A DNA stretch of 36,324 bases from Rhodopirellula sp. (GTDB lineage Bacteria > Planctomycetota > Planctomycetia > Pirellulales > Thermoguttaceae): the NCBI GenBank assembly GCA_012728855.1, contig JAAYEH010000419.1, positions 1 to 36,324 on the forward strand. Reading direction: 5' to 3'. Shown here in pieces: positions 16,243-25,300 of the stretch (position 1 is its first letter; each line of letters opens with the position of its first letter). Under the pieces are notes generated by a model. The model saw nothing but the letters and a program-made list of their open reading frames with translations. It made no database searches and was not told the origin of the DNA. The position numbers and the translations under genes are program-made.

Positions 16243-17151
16243 ATGAACCACCGCTTCGCAACAATCCCGCTCTCTGCTTGCCTCGTCAGCCTTGCTTTTT
16301 CCGTGAGCGTCGCGTCGGCCGCCGAGGAATTGGTGGCGTCAGGGGCAAAGGTCGAGCAGCTTGCAGACGGTTTCGCCTTCACGGAAGGCCCGGCCTGCGA
16401 TGTTGAGGGAAACATCTACTTCAGCGACATTCCCAACGGCCGCATCCACAAGTGGTCGCTCGACGGCAAGCTGAGCACTTCCCGGGAGAACAGCGGCGGT
16501 GCAAACGGCCTCTTCTTCGACGCCGCCGGAAACCTCGTGGCCTGCGAGGGGGGCAACCGGCGTGTGACATCTATTACGCCCGACGGCACGGCGACCGTCC
16601 TGGCCGACAGCTATGACGGCAAGAAGTTGAACAGCCCCAACGACCTGTGGATCGACCCGAAAGGCGGCGTCTATTTCTCCGATCCACGCTACGGCAGCCA
16701 GGAAGGCCTTCAGCAGGACGGATTTCACGTCTACTACCAGCCCGCCGCCGGCAAGCCCTTGCGGCGCGTGATCGACAACCTGGTCAAGCCCAACGGCGTT
16801 GTCGGGACGGTAGACGGCAAGCTCCTGTACGTGACCGATGCGGGCGACGGCAAGACCTACGTCTACCGCATCCAGGCAGACGGCTCACTGGCCGACCGTA
16901 GCTTGATCGCCCCGGTTGGCGCGGACGGCATGACGCTTGACGAGCACGGAAATCTCTACCTGGCCCGCAATGCCGTGCAGGTGTACTCCCCCGACGGCAA
17001 TAAGCTCGCGACCATCGAAGTTCCCGAAGCTCCGTCCAACGTCTGTTTCGGCGGCGCGAACCGGCGCATGCTCTTCATCACGGCACGCAAGGGTCTCTAT
17101 GCGGTCCGCATGAACGTCCGCGGGCAGAGCGCATCGGTCGCCGGGCCTTGA
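16243..17151 (+). CDS. Secreted SMP-30/gluconolactonase-family protein
   Basis: 302 residues, starting at the ATG at 16243 with AAGGAG six bases upstream; an ATG at 16228 lies before that site. The signal peptide ends near ASAAEE. It is a six-bladed beta-propeller of the SMP-30/gluconolactonase/LRE family, metal-dependent lactonases that open sugar lactones. Visible metal-site motifs are FTEGPACD (Glu), LNSPNDLWID (Asn) and LYVTDAGDG (Asp), so activity is plausible. It is the last gene of the plus-strand group after the HzsA-like protein. A lactonase after an oxidoreductase fits oxidation of a sugar to its lactone and hydrolysis to the acid; the exact sugar cannot be read from the sequence. 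Confidence 0.9.
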   Translation: MNHRFATIPLSACLVSLAFSVSVASAAEELVASGAKVEQLADGFAFTEGPACDVEGNIYFSDIPNGRIHKWSLDGKLSTSRENSGGANGLFFDAAGNLVACEGGNRRVTSITPDGTATVLADSYDGKKLNSPNDLWIDPKGGVYFSDPRYGSQEGLQQDGFHVYYQPAAGKPLRRVIDNLVKPNGVVGTVDGKLLYVTDAGDGKTYVYRIQADGSLADRSLIAPVGADGMTLDEHGNLYLARNAVQVYSPDGNKLATIEVPEAPSNVCFGGANRRMLFITARKGLYAVRMNVRGQSASVAGP

Positions 17152-17238
17152 TTGTCCCGGCGCAAGCTGACTGGAACACGTTTGGCAGAAGGCACATCTC
17201 GCGGAAGCGGCAAAGGGAACAGGAGTCGTGGCCGCGAA

Positions 17239-17688
17239 TCAGGGGACAATACTCTGCCAAGACTCGGCGGGAACGAACCGGGCGAGATGGCCAACATTGG
17301 TAGTGGCAATCACCACATCCGGTATCTCCAACGTCAGAGCCTGCGCAGCGAGGATCATATCCGCGTCAATGGTATTGTCTGCAGCGGTGGGTTGTCCTTG
17401 CTGGCGCGCCTGGGCCCAAAGTTCAGCAGCCCGCCGCATGGCCGGCGTAGTGATCGGCAGGTATTCCGTGGCGTCGCCCAGGGCGTCCAGTCGCTGAACG
17501 CTGCGGGTTTTGCCCGCCCTAAGAAGCTCGCGCCACAACTCGTAGTCCGTTATCTCGGGGATAAGGACGCGCACCTTTGCCCGGATGAGCCCTGCGAGCC
17601 ACTGGGAACAGGCATGTGCATCCTGCCGCAGCGGCGGGGCGGTGAGGAGACCCAGCGTCCCGGCATCCAACAACACTGTCCGGGTCAT
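17239..17688 (-). CDS. PIN-domain toxin (VapC type)
   Basis: 149 residues. PIN-domain RNases of VapC type cleave RNA at a Mg-binding acidic cluster. The acidic positions are present: LLDAGTLGLL near the N-terminus (Asp8), EITDYELWREL (Glu), DNTIDADMILAAQAL (Asp pair), and the C-terminal TTNVGHLARF. Its ATG overlaps the stop of the antitoxin gene by four bases (ATGA), the usual toxin-antitoxin arrangement. It converges with the SMP-30 gene across an 87-base gap. It appears intact, unlike the PIN remnant at 36035-36191. Confidence 0.88.
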   Translation of the reverse strand: MTRTVLLDAGTLGLLTAPPLRQDAHACSQWLAGLIRAKVRVLIPEITDYELWRELLRAGKTRSVQRLDALGDATEYLPITTPAMRRAAELWAQARQQGQPTAADNTIDADMILAAQALTLEIPDVVIATTNVGHLARFVPAESWQSIVP

Positions 17689-17981
17689 GGCGTTTCTTCC
17701 TTCAACAGGGCAGCGAACAACTTTCGGTACGACGGTCGATCTTCATCGAGCGTACGCAGCACGTCCGCGTTAGCGGTAGTTTCTTCCTGCGAAAGGGCCG
17801 CATCCTCGTCCTGCCATTGCCTAAGCATGGCGACCGCGGCTGCGCGTCGGACATCCAGCGGCGGCGGCAGGTGCTCTGCGAGCAGTCGTAAGGCGAACGC
17901 CTCGGTGGTCTGTCCTCGGCGCTCGGCCTCCTGCCGCAACCGTTCTTCGAGTTCGCGGGATAAAGTCAGTTGCAGTGTCAT
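17685..17981 (-). CDS. VapB-type antitoxin
   Basis: 98 residues from the ATG at 17981 (MTLQLTLSRELEERLRQEAE), with AGGAGG about eight bases before it; an in-frame start at 18032 lacks this site. The N-terminal 45 residues look like a ribbon-helix-helix DNA-binding domain (RGQTTEAFALRLLAEHL). The remainder is a charged helical tail that in VapB proteins wraps the toxin. Overlap with the PIN gene indicates translational coupling and, by analogy, autoregulation of the pair. Confidence 0.83.
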   Translation of the reverse strand: MTLQLTLSRELEERLRQEAERRGQTTEAFALRLLAEHLPPPLDVRRAAAVAMLRQWQDEDAALSQEETTANADVLRTLDEDRPSYRKLFAALLKEETP

Positions 17982-18240
17982 CGATTTCCCTCCTCTCTCC
18001 ATTGCCTGATTGGGCGAAACGCCCGTGATCACGCCACAGTTATCCTAACCGGACGCCCCTCGCGCTGGCAACCGCACGGAAAGGGCTCGGCTTGCATGCA
18101 CGTCGCCTGCCCCGCTCTCACGTCGACGACCCGGGCGGTGCAAAAGGTTCAGGGGCAGTGGGCAGTGCAAAAGGGCCAGAACTACGTACGGGGAACTGGG
18201 CAAGCACAAATTGTTCTGATCCTTCTTCTGGCCCGCAGGC

Positions 18241-18669
18241 TCACGACAGCCATTGCACGAACGCGATAGCCAGCAACGTAAATATGCAGAACCCAAGGAA
18301 ATACCAAACACACCCTGACAGCGTGTTAGGACATTCTGGCTTGTCTACGGAATCATAAAAGGGGTACATGCTTAAGCAAGTGCCAGCAATGAAAGGGGCT
18401 TTGGAGAGTTCCGATACTCCTGCGTGCTCCGTTCGTACTTCCATCTGTCTTTCCGCCCCGGTCGTCACCGCGTAGACCGGCGGGCTGGGGAGTAGTCGTT
18501 GTCGCGTCAGGAGTTGATTCTCCCTGCTACGACGCACGGACGGAGAATTCAGCAATTCCATCCGGGTTCTGAACGGCGCCAGGACGTCTCTGGCGACGAG
18601 TGCCTGAGTGACTTCGAACGGGAAGATCTGGGGTCGCGGCTTGAACAGTGAGGAATAGAGACCATCCAT
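18241..18669 (-). CDS. Hypothetical small protein with a C-terminal membrane helix
   Basis: 142 residues, no recognised family. The N-terminal two thirds is polar and basic (FKPRPQIFPFEVTQALVARD). The end is strongly hydrophobic (WYFLGFCIFTLLAIAFVQWL), so the protein could be tail-anchored in the membrane. Third-position GC is high in the first half, which supports coding, but the ribosome site before the ATG at 18669 is weak. A shorter form from an internal ATG (MEVRTEHAG...) is possible. It stands alone between the VapBC pair and a broken TPR gene. Confidence 0.4.
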   Translation of the reverse strand: MDGLYSSLFKPRPQIFPFEVTQALVARDVLAPFRTRMELLNSPSVRRSRENQLLTRQRLLPSPPVYAVTTGAERQMEVRTEHAGVSELSKAPFIAGTCLSMYPFYDSVDKPECPNTLSGCVWYFLGFCIFTLLAIAFVQWLS

Positions 18670-18940
18670 GCCTGCTGGGAGTCGAGCCTATTCACTATCC
18701 GAGCCGTGACCCCAGAAATTCCCCCCGGCGCGGGGGGTGAGAATTCATCAAGCCAAAGAGCCGAGCCGCCTCGGCTCCTCTTTCTGGTCCGGCAGGACGA
18801 GAACGAAACCGAAACGCGGGACAAGCAACCCTACCGTTTCGCGGATCAATATTGTCTTAGGCCGCAAAACGGTGTGTCTTATCCACCCAACGGTACCTGC
18901 CCATAGAGTCTTCCCGCTGTGGCATGCCAAGGAGAGTGCC

Positions 18941-19282
18941 ATGTGCAAGTGGGTTCGATGGAGTGAGTTGTCCCTGTTGGTTGCCTCTATGGCTCGGTTG
19001 CTCTGGCAGAGACAGAAGAGGAACTGCTCGCCGAGGGAAAAGCGTTATTGCAGCAAGAGGATTACACCACCGCGGCTACGGTGTTTTCGAAAGCGATCGA
19101 AACCGATCCGAGCTGCGCCTATGCCTACTGCGGGCGAGGAGTGGCTCATTTGGCTAGGGGGAATCTACGAATGGATGGGCGACGAAGAACGGGCAAAAAG
19201 AGACACGGCCAAGGCAAAGGAACTGGTGCAGCCGCTGGGAACTGGGGCTGACGAGTCTGCGGCTGGCGCTGAAATGGACTGA
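18941..19282 (+). pseudogene. Broken TPR protein gene with two compensating frameshifts
   Basis: An ATG at 18941 with AAGGAGAG upstream starts a signal-peptide-like MCKWVRWSELSLLVASMA. The frame then has to shift near 18990 to reach a TPR unit, LAETEEELLAEGKALLQQED, then YTTAATVFSKAIETDPSCAY and AYCGRGVAHLARGN. A second shift near 19160, at a run of five G, returns to the first frame for YEWMGDEERAKRDTAKAKEL, a usual TPR C-terminus. Neither frame alone gives a sensible protein. With only one TPR left, an internal deletion is also likely. It converges with the intact TPR gene at 19346-20356 and may be a relative. Confidence 0.7.
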
Positions 19283-19345
19283 CGGAAGAGCCGGCGGCAG
19301 CGATGACCTCTGCCGGCCGATCCTGTCGGCGATCAGCGGACCCTT

Positions 19346-20356
19346 TTATCCTTCCCCTGGACTGGGAACCCCACCTGACTTCGGTTTATATCCCAATTTC
19401 TCGGCTTGGGCAAAATCGACGTCGGCTTTGGCATTGTCGTTTTTCTGCCGGTACGAATAGCCCCGAGCGTAGAATAGAACCCCAGCTTCCGGACTGATCC
19501 GAATCGCCGCTGTAAGGTCGGTGATCGCGTTGTCGTGGTCACCCTTGCTGCTATAGGCGCAGCCACGGTACTGGTACGCCTCCGCAGACTCCGGGTCGAG
19601 GCGAATGGCCTCGGTGAAGTCCACAATTGCTTTGTCGAGGTCACCCTTCTTTTCGTAGGACCAACCCCGCCAACAATACGCCTCGGCTTGTTTCGGATCG
19701 AGTCGGATGGTCTCATTGTAGTCGGCGATGGCCTTGTCGAACTCACCCTTCTTAAAACAAGCATAGGCCCGCCCACGATAGAGTCCGGCATCTCGTGGAT
19801 CGAGCCGAATGGCCTCCGTAAGATCCTCGATTGCCTTGTCGAACCTACCCTTCTTTCTATAAAGGCCAGCTCGCGCCCGAAATGCTTGAGGCGATTTCGG
19901 ATCGAGCCGAATGGCCTCTGTGCAATCAGCAATGCCTCGATCTAAATCCCCCTTCTGCCCATAGACCAATCCTCGGGCACAGTATGCCTCGGCTCGGAGC
20001 GGGTCGAGGCGAATCGCCTCCGTGCAGTATGCCTCGGCTCGGTGCGGGTCGAGACGAATGGCCTCCGCCCAGTCGGCGATAGCCTTGTCGAACTCGCCGT
20101 TCCTGCCGTGGGAATCACACCGACAACAATAGGCCTCGGCCATCATCGGATCAAGTTGTATGGCCTTGTTACAGTCGGCGATGGCCTTGTCGAAGTCGCC
20201 TTTTCGCAAGTAAGCCTGGCCCCGGCCGGAGTACGGCTGAGCGTTTTCTGGATTCAGACGAATGGCCTCGGTGTATGCAGCGATCGCTCCATCAAAATCG
20301 CCTTTGTCTCGCAGCAAATTACCTTGTTTTGCCTCTTCATCTTCTGGGCTACTCAT
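19346..20356 (-). CDS. Tetratricopeptide-repeat protein
   Basis: 336 residues from the ATG at 20356, with AGAGG seven bases before it; a GTG at 20359 is the alternative. There is no signal peptide, so it is probably cytoplasmic. Nearly the whole protein is TPR units of about 34 residues with the consensus KGDFDKAIADYNEAIRLDP followed by AEAYCRRG, around eight or nine units, ending with KADVDFAQAEKLGYKPKSGG. TPR arrays bind other proteins; no partner is evident. One unit is irregular: TEAIRLDPLRAEAYC (15 residues) occurs without its first helix, matching a 45-base tandem duplication. The DNA repeats make this spot prone to slippage. Confidence 0.9.
   Translation of the reverse strand: MSSPEDEEAKQGNLLRDKGDFDGAIAAYTEAIRLNPENAQPYSGRGQAYLRKGDFDKAIADCNKAIQLDPMMAEAYCCRCDSHGRNGEFDKAIADWAEAIRLDPHRAEAYCTEAIRLDPLRAEAYCARGLVYGQKGDLDRGIADCTEAIRLDPKSPQAFRARAGLYRKKGRFDKAIEDLTEAIRLDPRDAGLYRGRAYACFKKGEFDKAIADYNETIRLDPKQAEAYCWRGWSYEKKGDLDKAIVDFTEAIRLDPESAEAYQYRGCAYSSKGDHDNAITDLTAAIRISPEAGVLFYARGYSYRQKNDNAKADVDFAQAEKLGYKPKSGGVPSPGEG
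19980..20069. repeat. 45-bp tandem direct repeat inside the TPR gene
   Basis: Two adjacent copies, 19980-20024 and 20025-20069, both starting CAGTATGCCTCGGCTCGG and differing at about five positions. The length is 15 codons, so the reading frame is kept but the 34-residue TPR period is broken. Confidence 0.8.
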
Positions 20357-20934
20357 CACGAATCCTCTTTCTCAGGACACGAACGGTCGCCTCTTTCAAT
20401 TCCAATTCAAATCTCGTCGATTTCGTGGGTGGCAATGGTGAACGGGTGTGGGTTGTGTGCCACTGGCTTTGCCAATGCCCGTTCGGCTTGTTCTCGGAAG
20501 ACGGCTCCTTCGGGCAAGCCGTGGATCACGGCCGACCTGCGGGACTGTCAACATCAACGATATCCCCTTGTCCCTTTTCACTTTCTACCTGAGAGCGAAA
20601 GGAACGTCAACCGGCCCTTCGGCACTGGCAAAGCCAGCGGCCATCGTCCAAAGCTCCAATTCAAGACTCGACATTCCTCTTCCCTCCGACGAAGTGAGGC
20701 CCCGCCCCCGTTTCTTCTCGATGCGTGTTGGCAGTCCACCCACAGACGACCTCGACACTTCGTCCCCTTAGGAATGACTCAACAACAACTTCCCCATTTG
20801 ACGGCCGATGGACTAAACAGGAGTCAACAGAGATAACGGAGATGATCTCTCTGTTACTTCGGTTCTCTCCTGTTCCATCTATTGGCGACCGTTTCCTGTC
20901 CAAATGAGGAGATTATTCTTGAGTCGTTCCTTAC

Positions 20935-20973
20935 TACTTCGTGCTCTTTCGTGTCATTCGTGTGTTTCGTGGT
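20935..20973. repeat. TTCGTG-rich short repeat tract
   Basis: Four near-copies of TTCGTG in about 40 bases, ending TTCGTGTGTTTCGTGGTTT. I recall similar tracts as dispersed intergenic repeats in planctomycete and other genomes, but this could not be searched here. Confidence 0.45.
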
Positions 20974-21242
20974 TTCTTACGCGCTCCACGCTCGCCTTCC
21001 CTTCGGCCCGAAAATGCCGCTTGTCAAAACGCGCCGCACATATCCTATTGTCCCGTGCGGTGCGGCGAGGCAAACGCGTCCTCCTGCGTGCCGCGGCCCC
21101 GGTCTTGATTACCATTCGGGGCAGAACTATTTGCCTCTTCCGCAGAATCTGTGGGTAAGTTCAAACCGTTGACACTCAAGAACACCGAGATTTCCCGTCA
21201 ATCGGACAGAAGCGGTAAGTGGTTTTCCTGTATCGGAAAGAC

Positions 21243-21303
21243 GGCAACAGAGAAGAGGAACCCGTACTGTGTGTTCAAGTACGGGTTCCTCTTCTCTGTT
21301 GCC
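21243..21303. repeat. Perfect 26-bp inverted repeat
   Basis: The left arm 21243-21268 (GGCAACAGAGAAGAGGAACC...) and right arm 21278-21303 are exact reverse complements around a 9-base loop, GTGTGTTCA. The flanks continue the match imperfectly (CGGAAAGAC against the complement of GCTTTTCCG). It lies downstream of the fragment gene that ends at 21515 on the minus strand. There is no T-run after the stem, so it looks more like a REPIN or MITE-type element than a terminator. Confidence 0.82.
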
Positions 21304-21514
21304 GCTTTTCCGCGGGGAAACGAACATGTCCACTGTTTAGAGCACCGTTTCCACCGATTGGGAATCGCGCGAAGGAACCCACGAATTCTTCGGAGGAGCC
21401 CTATTTATGGAAGAATCGTGGACGGCGCCGCTTTGCGCAAGACTTCAGACCCCAACGGCCTCGCGCCGTTGTTGAACCAGATTGACAGGCTAACCCAACG
21501 CCCCGAAAAAAACG

Positions 21515-22303
21515 CTAATTCCCCGTTCCCGCCGCGCACGCCCGCACCATCAGCCTCAGTGGTCGCTTCGGCTCCAAACGCACCGGCAGTCCTTCGCTGA
21601 GCCGCCTGCCCCACACGACTTGCGAGGAATCGGTATCCGCATCGGTTACCGTATAGCGATGCGACTCGTCCGGCTCCACGGTAAACCATTCCGGCACGGC
21701 ATTCATTCGCGGCCAGTCTTGCTCGAAGCCCATTGTCAGCCGGTGCCTTGGAACATCGAATTGCAGCCGGCCCTCGTACGGCTGCTCGGACTTCAACAGC
21801 ACGCAGATCCCGTCGCCGCACGGCGCTGCCCCCAGTTGAAGGCTCTGCTGCCAGGGCCGGGCGATCGTGTTCCGCGTATGCAACATCGTGTGGATCAGGA
21901 CCGTGCGGACCGTGTTCGCTTCCAGCTTATGCACGCCCCAGAGCCGGTCCGGGTCGGTATGGTCGACCAGCATGGTGGCAATCTCCCGGTCGGCCCAGAG
22001 AAAAGCCTCGGGCACGGGGACTTGCCGCAACAGGTACAGCCCTCCCTCCACGGAGTCGGCCACGTTGTCGCGCGAAGGGTGGTCCCAGTTGAACTTCACG
22101 TAGCGCGGCTTGAGAAGATTCGTCAACGGCCGGCGTACCGCCTCGCGGTAGCGATCACTGCCCAGCGCGAGGTCGTAGTCGAGAAAGCCGACGAGGTCGT
22201 AGCCCCAGCCGTCGCGCGTCACCACGTCGTCATGAGGCCCGGGCTCCGGCTGCAGTTCGCCCACGATGATCCCGTCGGAATTGGTTCCCCGCCGCAGGAC
22301 GAA
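21515..22303 (-). pseudogene. C-terminal fragment of a larger protein
   Basis: The frame is open from just after the kinase stop codon to 21515; a GTG at 22264 is the first possible start but has no ribosome site. The sequence begins mid-domain (DGWGYDLVGFLDYDLALG, then EGGLYLLRQVPVPEAFLWAD) and ends with a beta-rich domain (LLKSEQPYEGRLQFDVPRHR; RYTVTDADTDSSQVVWGRR). It reads like the last third of a long secreted protein with a helical barrel and C-terminal beta domain, as in some polysaccharide-active enzymes, but I cannot name the family. The 5' part is missing where the kinase gene adjoins, which suggests a rearrangement junction near 22300. Confidence 0.6.
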
Positions 22304-25300
22304 TTACGGTTCCGAGGAGTTCGTCGTGGAAAGCGACTCACGGGAGGAGTCGGCAAGCAGGCGCGCTTCGAGAGCATGCAAGAAATGCCGCATCTCTTCC
22401 TCCAGTGCTGGAACGAGTCGGCCAGCTTCCGGCAGCCTGTCCTCCTTGGCAAGGTCTTCCACGCCCAGCGCATGACGATAGGCGGGCGTGTCGCCGAAAT
22501 ACCGGATCGATCCTTTCAGCGTGTGCGCCGCCAGGCGGAGTGCCTGGTGGTCGCCGCCGGCCAGTGCTTCGTGGATCGAGAGGATTTGGCGGGGGCAGTC
22601 CTCCAGGGCCGCTTCGATGACCAGCTTCAACGTGTCGGGATCCCCGCCGACCGCCTGCAGGGCTTCATCGAACTCGCAGACGCCTGTTGCAGGAGACGTT
22701 GTAGGAGATGGAGATGGTGTGTCCGAGACGCCGTCTCGGCTCGGTCTGTTTTCGAAGACGCTTTCCAGGGTGCGGAACAACTGTTCCGCGTGTACCGGTT
22801 TCGACACATAGTCGTCCATGCCCATCTCCAGGCATCGCTCCCGGTCCCCTTTCAAGGCGTGCGCAGTCATGGCGATGATCGGGACGGACCGGCCCGTCTG
22901 TCTTTCCCGGGCACGGATGGCCCGCGTAGCCTCGAATCCGTCCATTTCGGGCATCTGGACATCCATGAGCACCAGGTCGAATTCCTGCGACTCCAAGGCG
23001 GCCAGCGCCTCGCGGCCGTTGTTGGCGACCACCACCTTGTGTCCCTGCTTTGCCAGCACGGCCACGGCCAGCTTCTGATTGACGAGGCTGTCCTCGGCAA
23101 GCAGGATCCTCAGAGGGCCGAGCCGGCACTCCGGTAATCCGGGCACCACCGCCGCCTCGTCTTCGGGCGTGGTCACACCGAGCGCCAGCATAATCGCATC
23201 GAATAGTTCCGACTGCTTGATCGGTTTCATCAGGTAAGCGGCGATGCCCAGCGCTTCGCACTTCCCCACATTCCCCGGCCGGTCGCCGGAGGTGAGCATC
23301 ATCACGACCGTGCTCTGCAATTGCGGATCTTCCTTGATTCGCCCCGCCAAGGCGAAACCGTCAATCATCGGCATGTGCGAGTCGGTCAGTACGAGGCGGT
23401 ACGGGCGGCCTTCCCTCACCGCCCGTTGCAGCAATCCCATCGCGGACTGGGCGCCGGATGCACTGTCCGGAGCCATTCCCCAACTGCGAACGATCTCTTC
23501 CAGGATTTGACGGTTCGTGGCGTTGTCGTCCACCACCAGGATTCTTGTTCCGCGGATGATGGGAGGTCGCAGCTCGATCTTCGGAAGCTCGTCGGCAGCC
23601 AGGCCGAGCCGGGCGGTGAAGTGAAACGTGCTTCCGCGGCCAACCTCGCTCTCCAGCCAGATCCGCCCTTGCATCAACTCCGCCAGCCGCGACGAGATGG
23701 CCAAGCCCAAGCCTGTGCCTCCGAAGCGGCGCGTCGTGCCGCTGTCGGCCTGCTCGAAGACCTCGAAGATGGTCTGCTGCTTCTCCTTGGGGATGCCGAT
23801 TCCCGTGTCGCGAACGGCGAAGTGCAGCACCACCTCGCCGTCGCATTGCGACTCGCGCTCGACATCGACGACGACCTCCCCTTTTTCGGTGAACTTGATG
23901 GCGTTGCCCACCAGGTTGATGAGGACTTGCCGCAATCGTCCCTGGTCACCGACCACCCCCCTGGGCACGTCGGGATGAACGAAGGAGGCCAGTTCCAAGC
24001 CCTGCTTGCTGGCTCGCACGCCCAGCGACTTCATCGTATCGCCGACGTGCTCGTACAGATCGAACGCGCTCTGATCGAGCGTGAAGCGGCCGGCCTCAAT
24101 CTTGGAGAAGTCGAGAATATCGTTAATCAACTCCAGCAGCGCATCGCCCGACTCGCTTACCACCGTGAGGTACTCTCGCTGTTCGGCCGAAAGGCGAGTC
24201 TGGAGCACGAGTTCGGTCATGCCGATGATGGCGTTCATCGGTGTGCGGATTTCGTGGCTCATGTTGGCCAGGAAGACGCTTTTGGCCCGACTGGCTTCTT
24301 CGGCGGCGAACTTAGCCTGCCGCAATTGTTGGCGGATGTGTCCCAGCACGAGAACCACGGTCAGCGCCGCCAGCGCCAACACAACGGAAGCCGCGCCCAA
24401 TTGCCGGCCCAGCCTGCCAATTGGGGCGTAGGCCTCGTCGACCGGCTGCTGCGCCACGACTACCCAGTAATGCCCCGCGATGAGCACCGGCTCAAACGTG
24501 GCCACCATCCGCTTTGCCGCCAGCGGATCCTCATATTCCACCGTGTCTTCATGCCCCTGCGCCGCCCGTACGAATTGCGGCAAGGCTCCGTACTCCGAAT
24601 ATCGTCGCGCCTCGAGGTCCAGCTTGGGGTGAGCGGCTACGTGGCCGCGGAAATCAATCACGAAAGCGTAGCCGTTTTCGCCCACCGGGATCCGCCGCAG
24701 CCAGTGGGTCACCTCTTCGAGCCGATGCTGACAGACCAGCCCTCCCAGCACGGTCCCGTCGGGCCGGCGGATCGGCACGGCGATGGCAACCACCAGCGGC
24801 CGAGGCTTCGCTTGCCGCTGAAAAACCTCCGAGACATACGGCTGCCAGCTCTGGGACAGCCCGCGGAAATGATCGCGGTAGGCGAAGTTCTGCCCCAGCG
24901 ATTCGGGAGCCAAAGGGTAGTCGGACCACAGCAGCCCCTCCGGATCAATGACGAAGGCACGGTCCAAGCGAGAGTTCGCCTCGACGGCAACCTGTAATTG
25001 CTCCCGAACCGCCGCTTCGTCGCGGCCCTCCACTGCCGCAATGAAGCCGGGTAGAGTGGCAAAAGCCTTGGCCAGTTGTTCGGTGCTCTCGAGGTCGCGG
25101 GCAACCAAATCCGCTCCCATCTCCGCCGCGGAACGGTTGTTGGCTCGTACCAACTCGCGAACCGACCGGCTGGTTACCACATAGGCATAAAAACTCAGCA
25201 GTGCAATCGGCAACACACCCGCGAGCACGAGCAGGCCCCAAGTCAGGGTGCTTTGAACGCCATCCGCCGCGTCCGGGAATGGCCGAGAATCGGATCGGCT

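Larger units (their letters stand above)
20357..21514. other. 1.16-kb gene-poor region rich in repeats
   Basis: No supported gene. Contents: a tract around 20813-20880 with mirrored CAACAGAGATAACGGAG and TCTCTGTTACTTCGG segments; a tract at 20935-20973 of TTCGTG-type units ending TTCGTGTGTTTCGTGGTTT; the 26-bp palindrome at 21243-21303; and a second stem-loop at 21379-21421 (CCACGAATTCTTC against GAAGAATCGTGG, one-base bulge). The composition is lower in GC than the neighbouring genes. Open frames that cross it lack ribosome sites and protein-like composition. Confidence 0.5.

Noticed and set aside
18173..18234. Inverted GGGCCAGAA/TTCTGGCCC near the VapBC pair
   Set aside because: A 9-base stem with a 44-base loop is near chance expectation for this GC content and no role was evident.
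23321..24997. A 558-codon plus-strand frame opposite the phosphorelay kinase
   Set aside because: Mirrors the HisKA and receiver coding sequence and has no domain or ribosome site.
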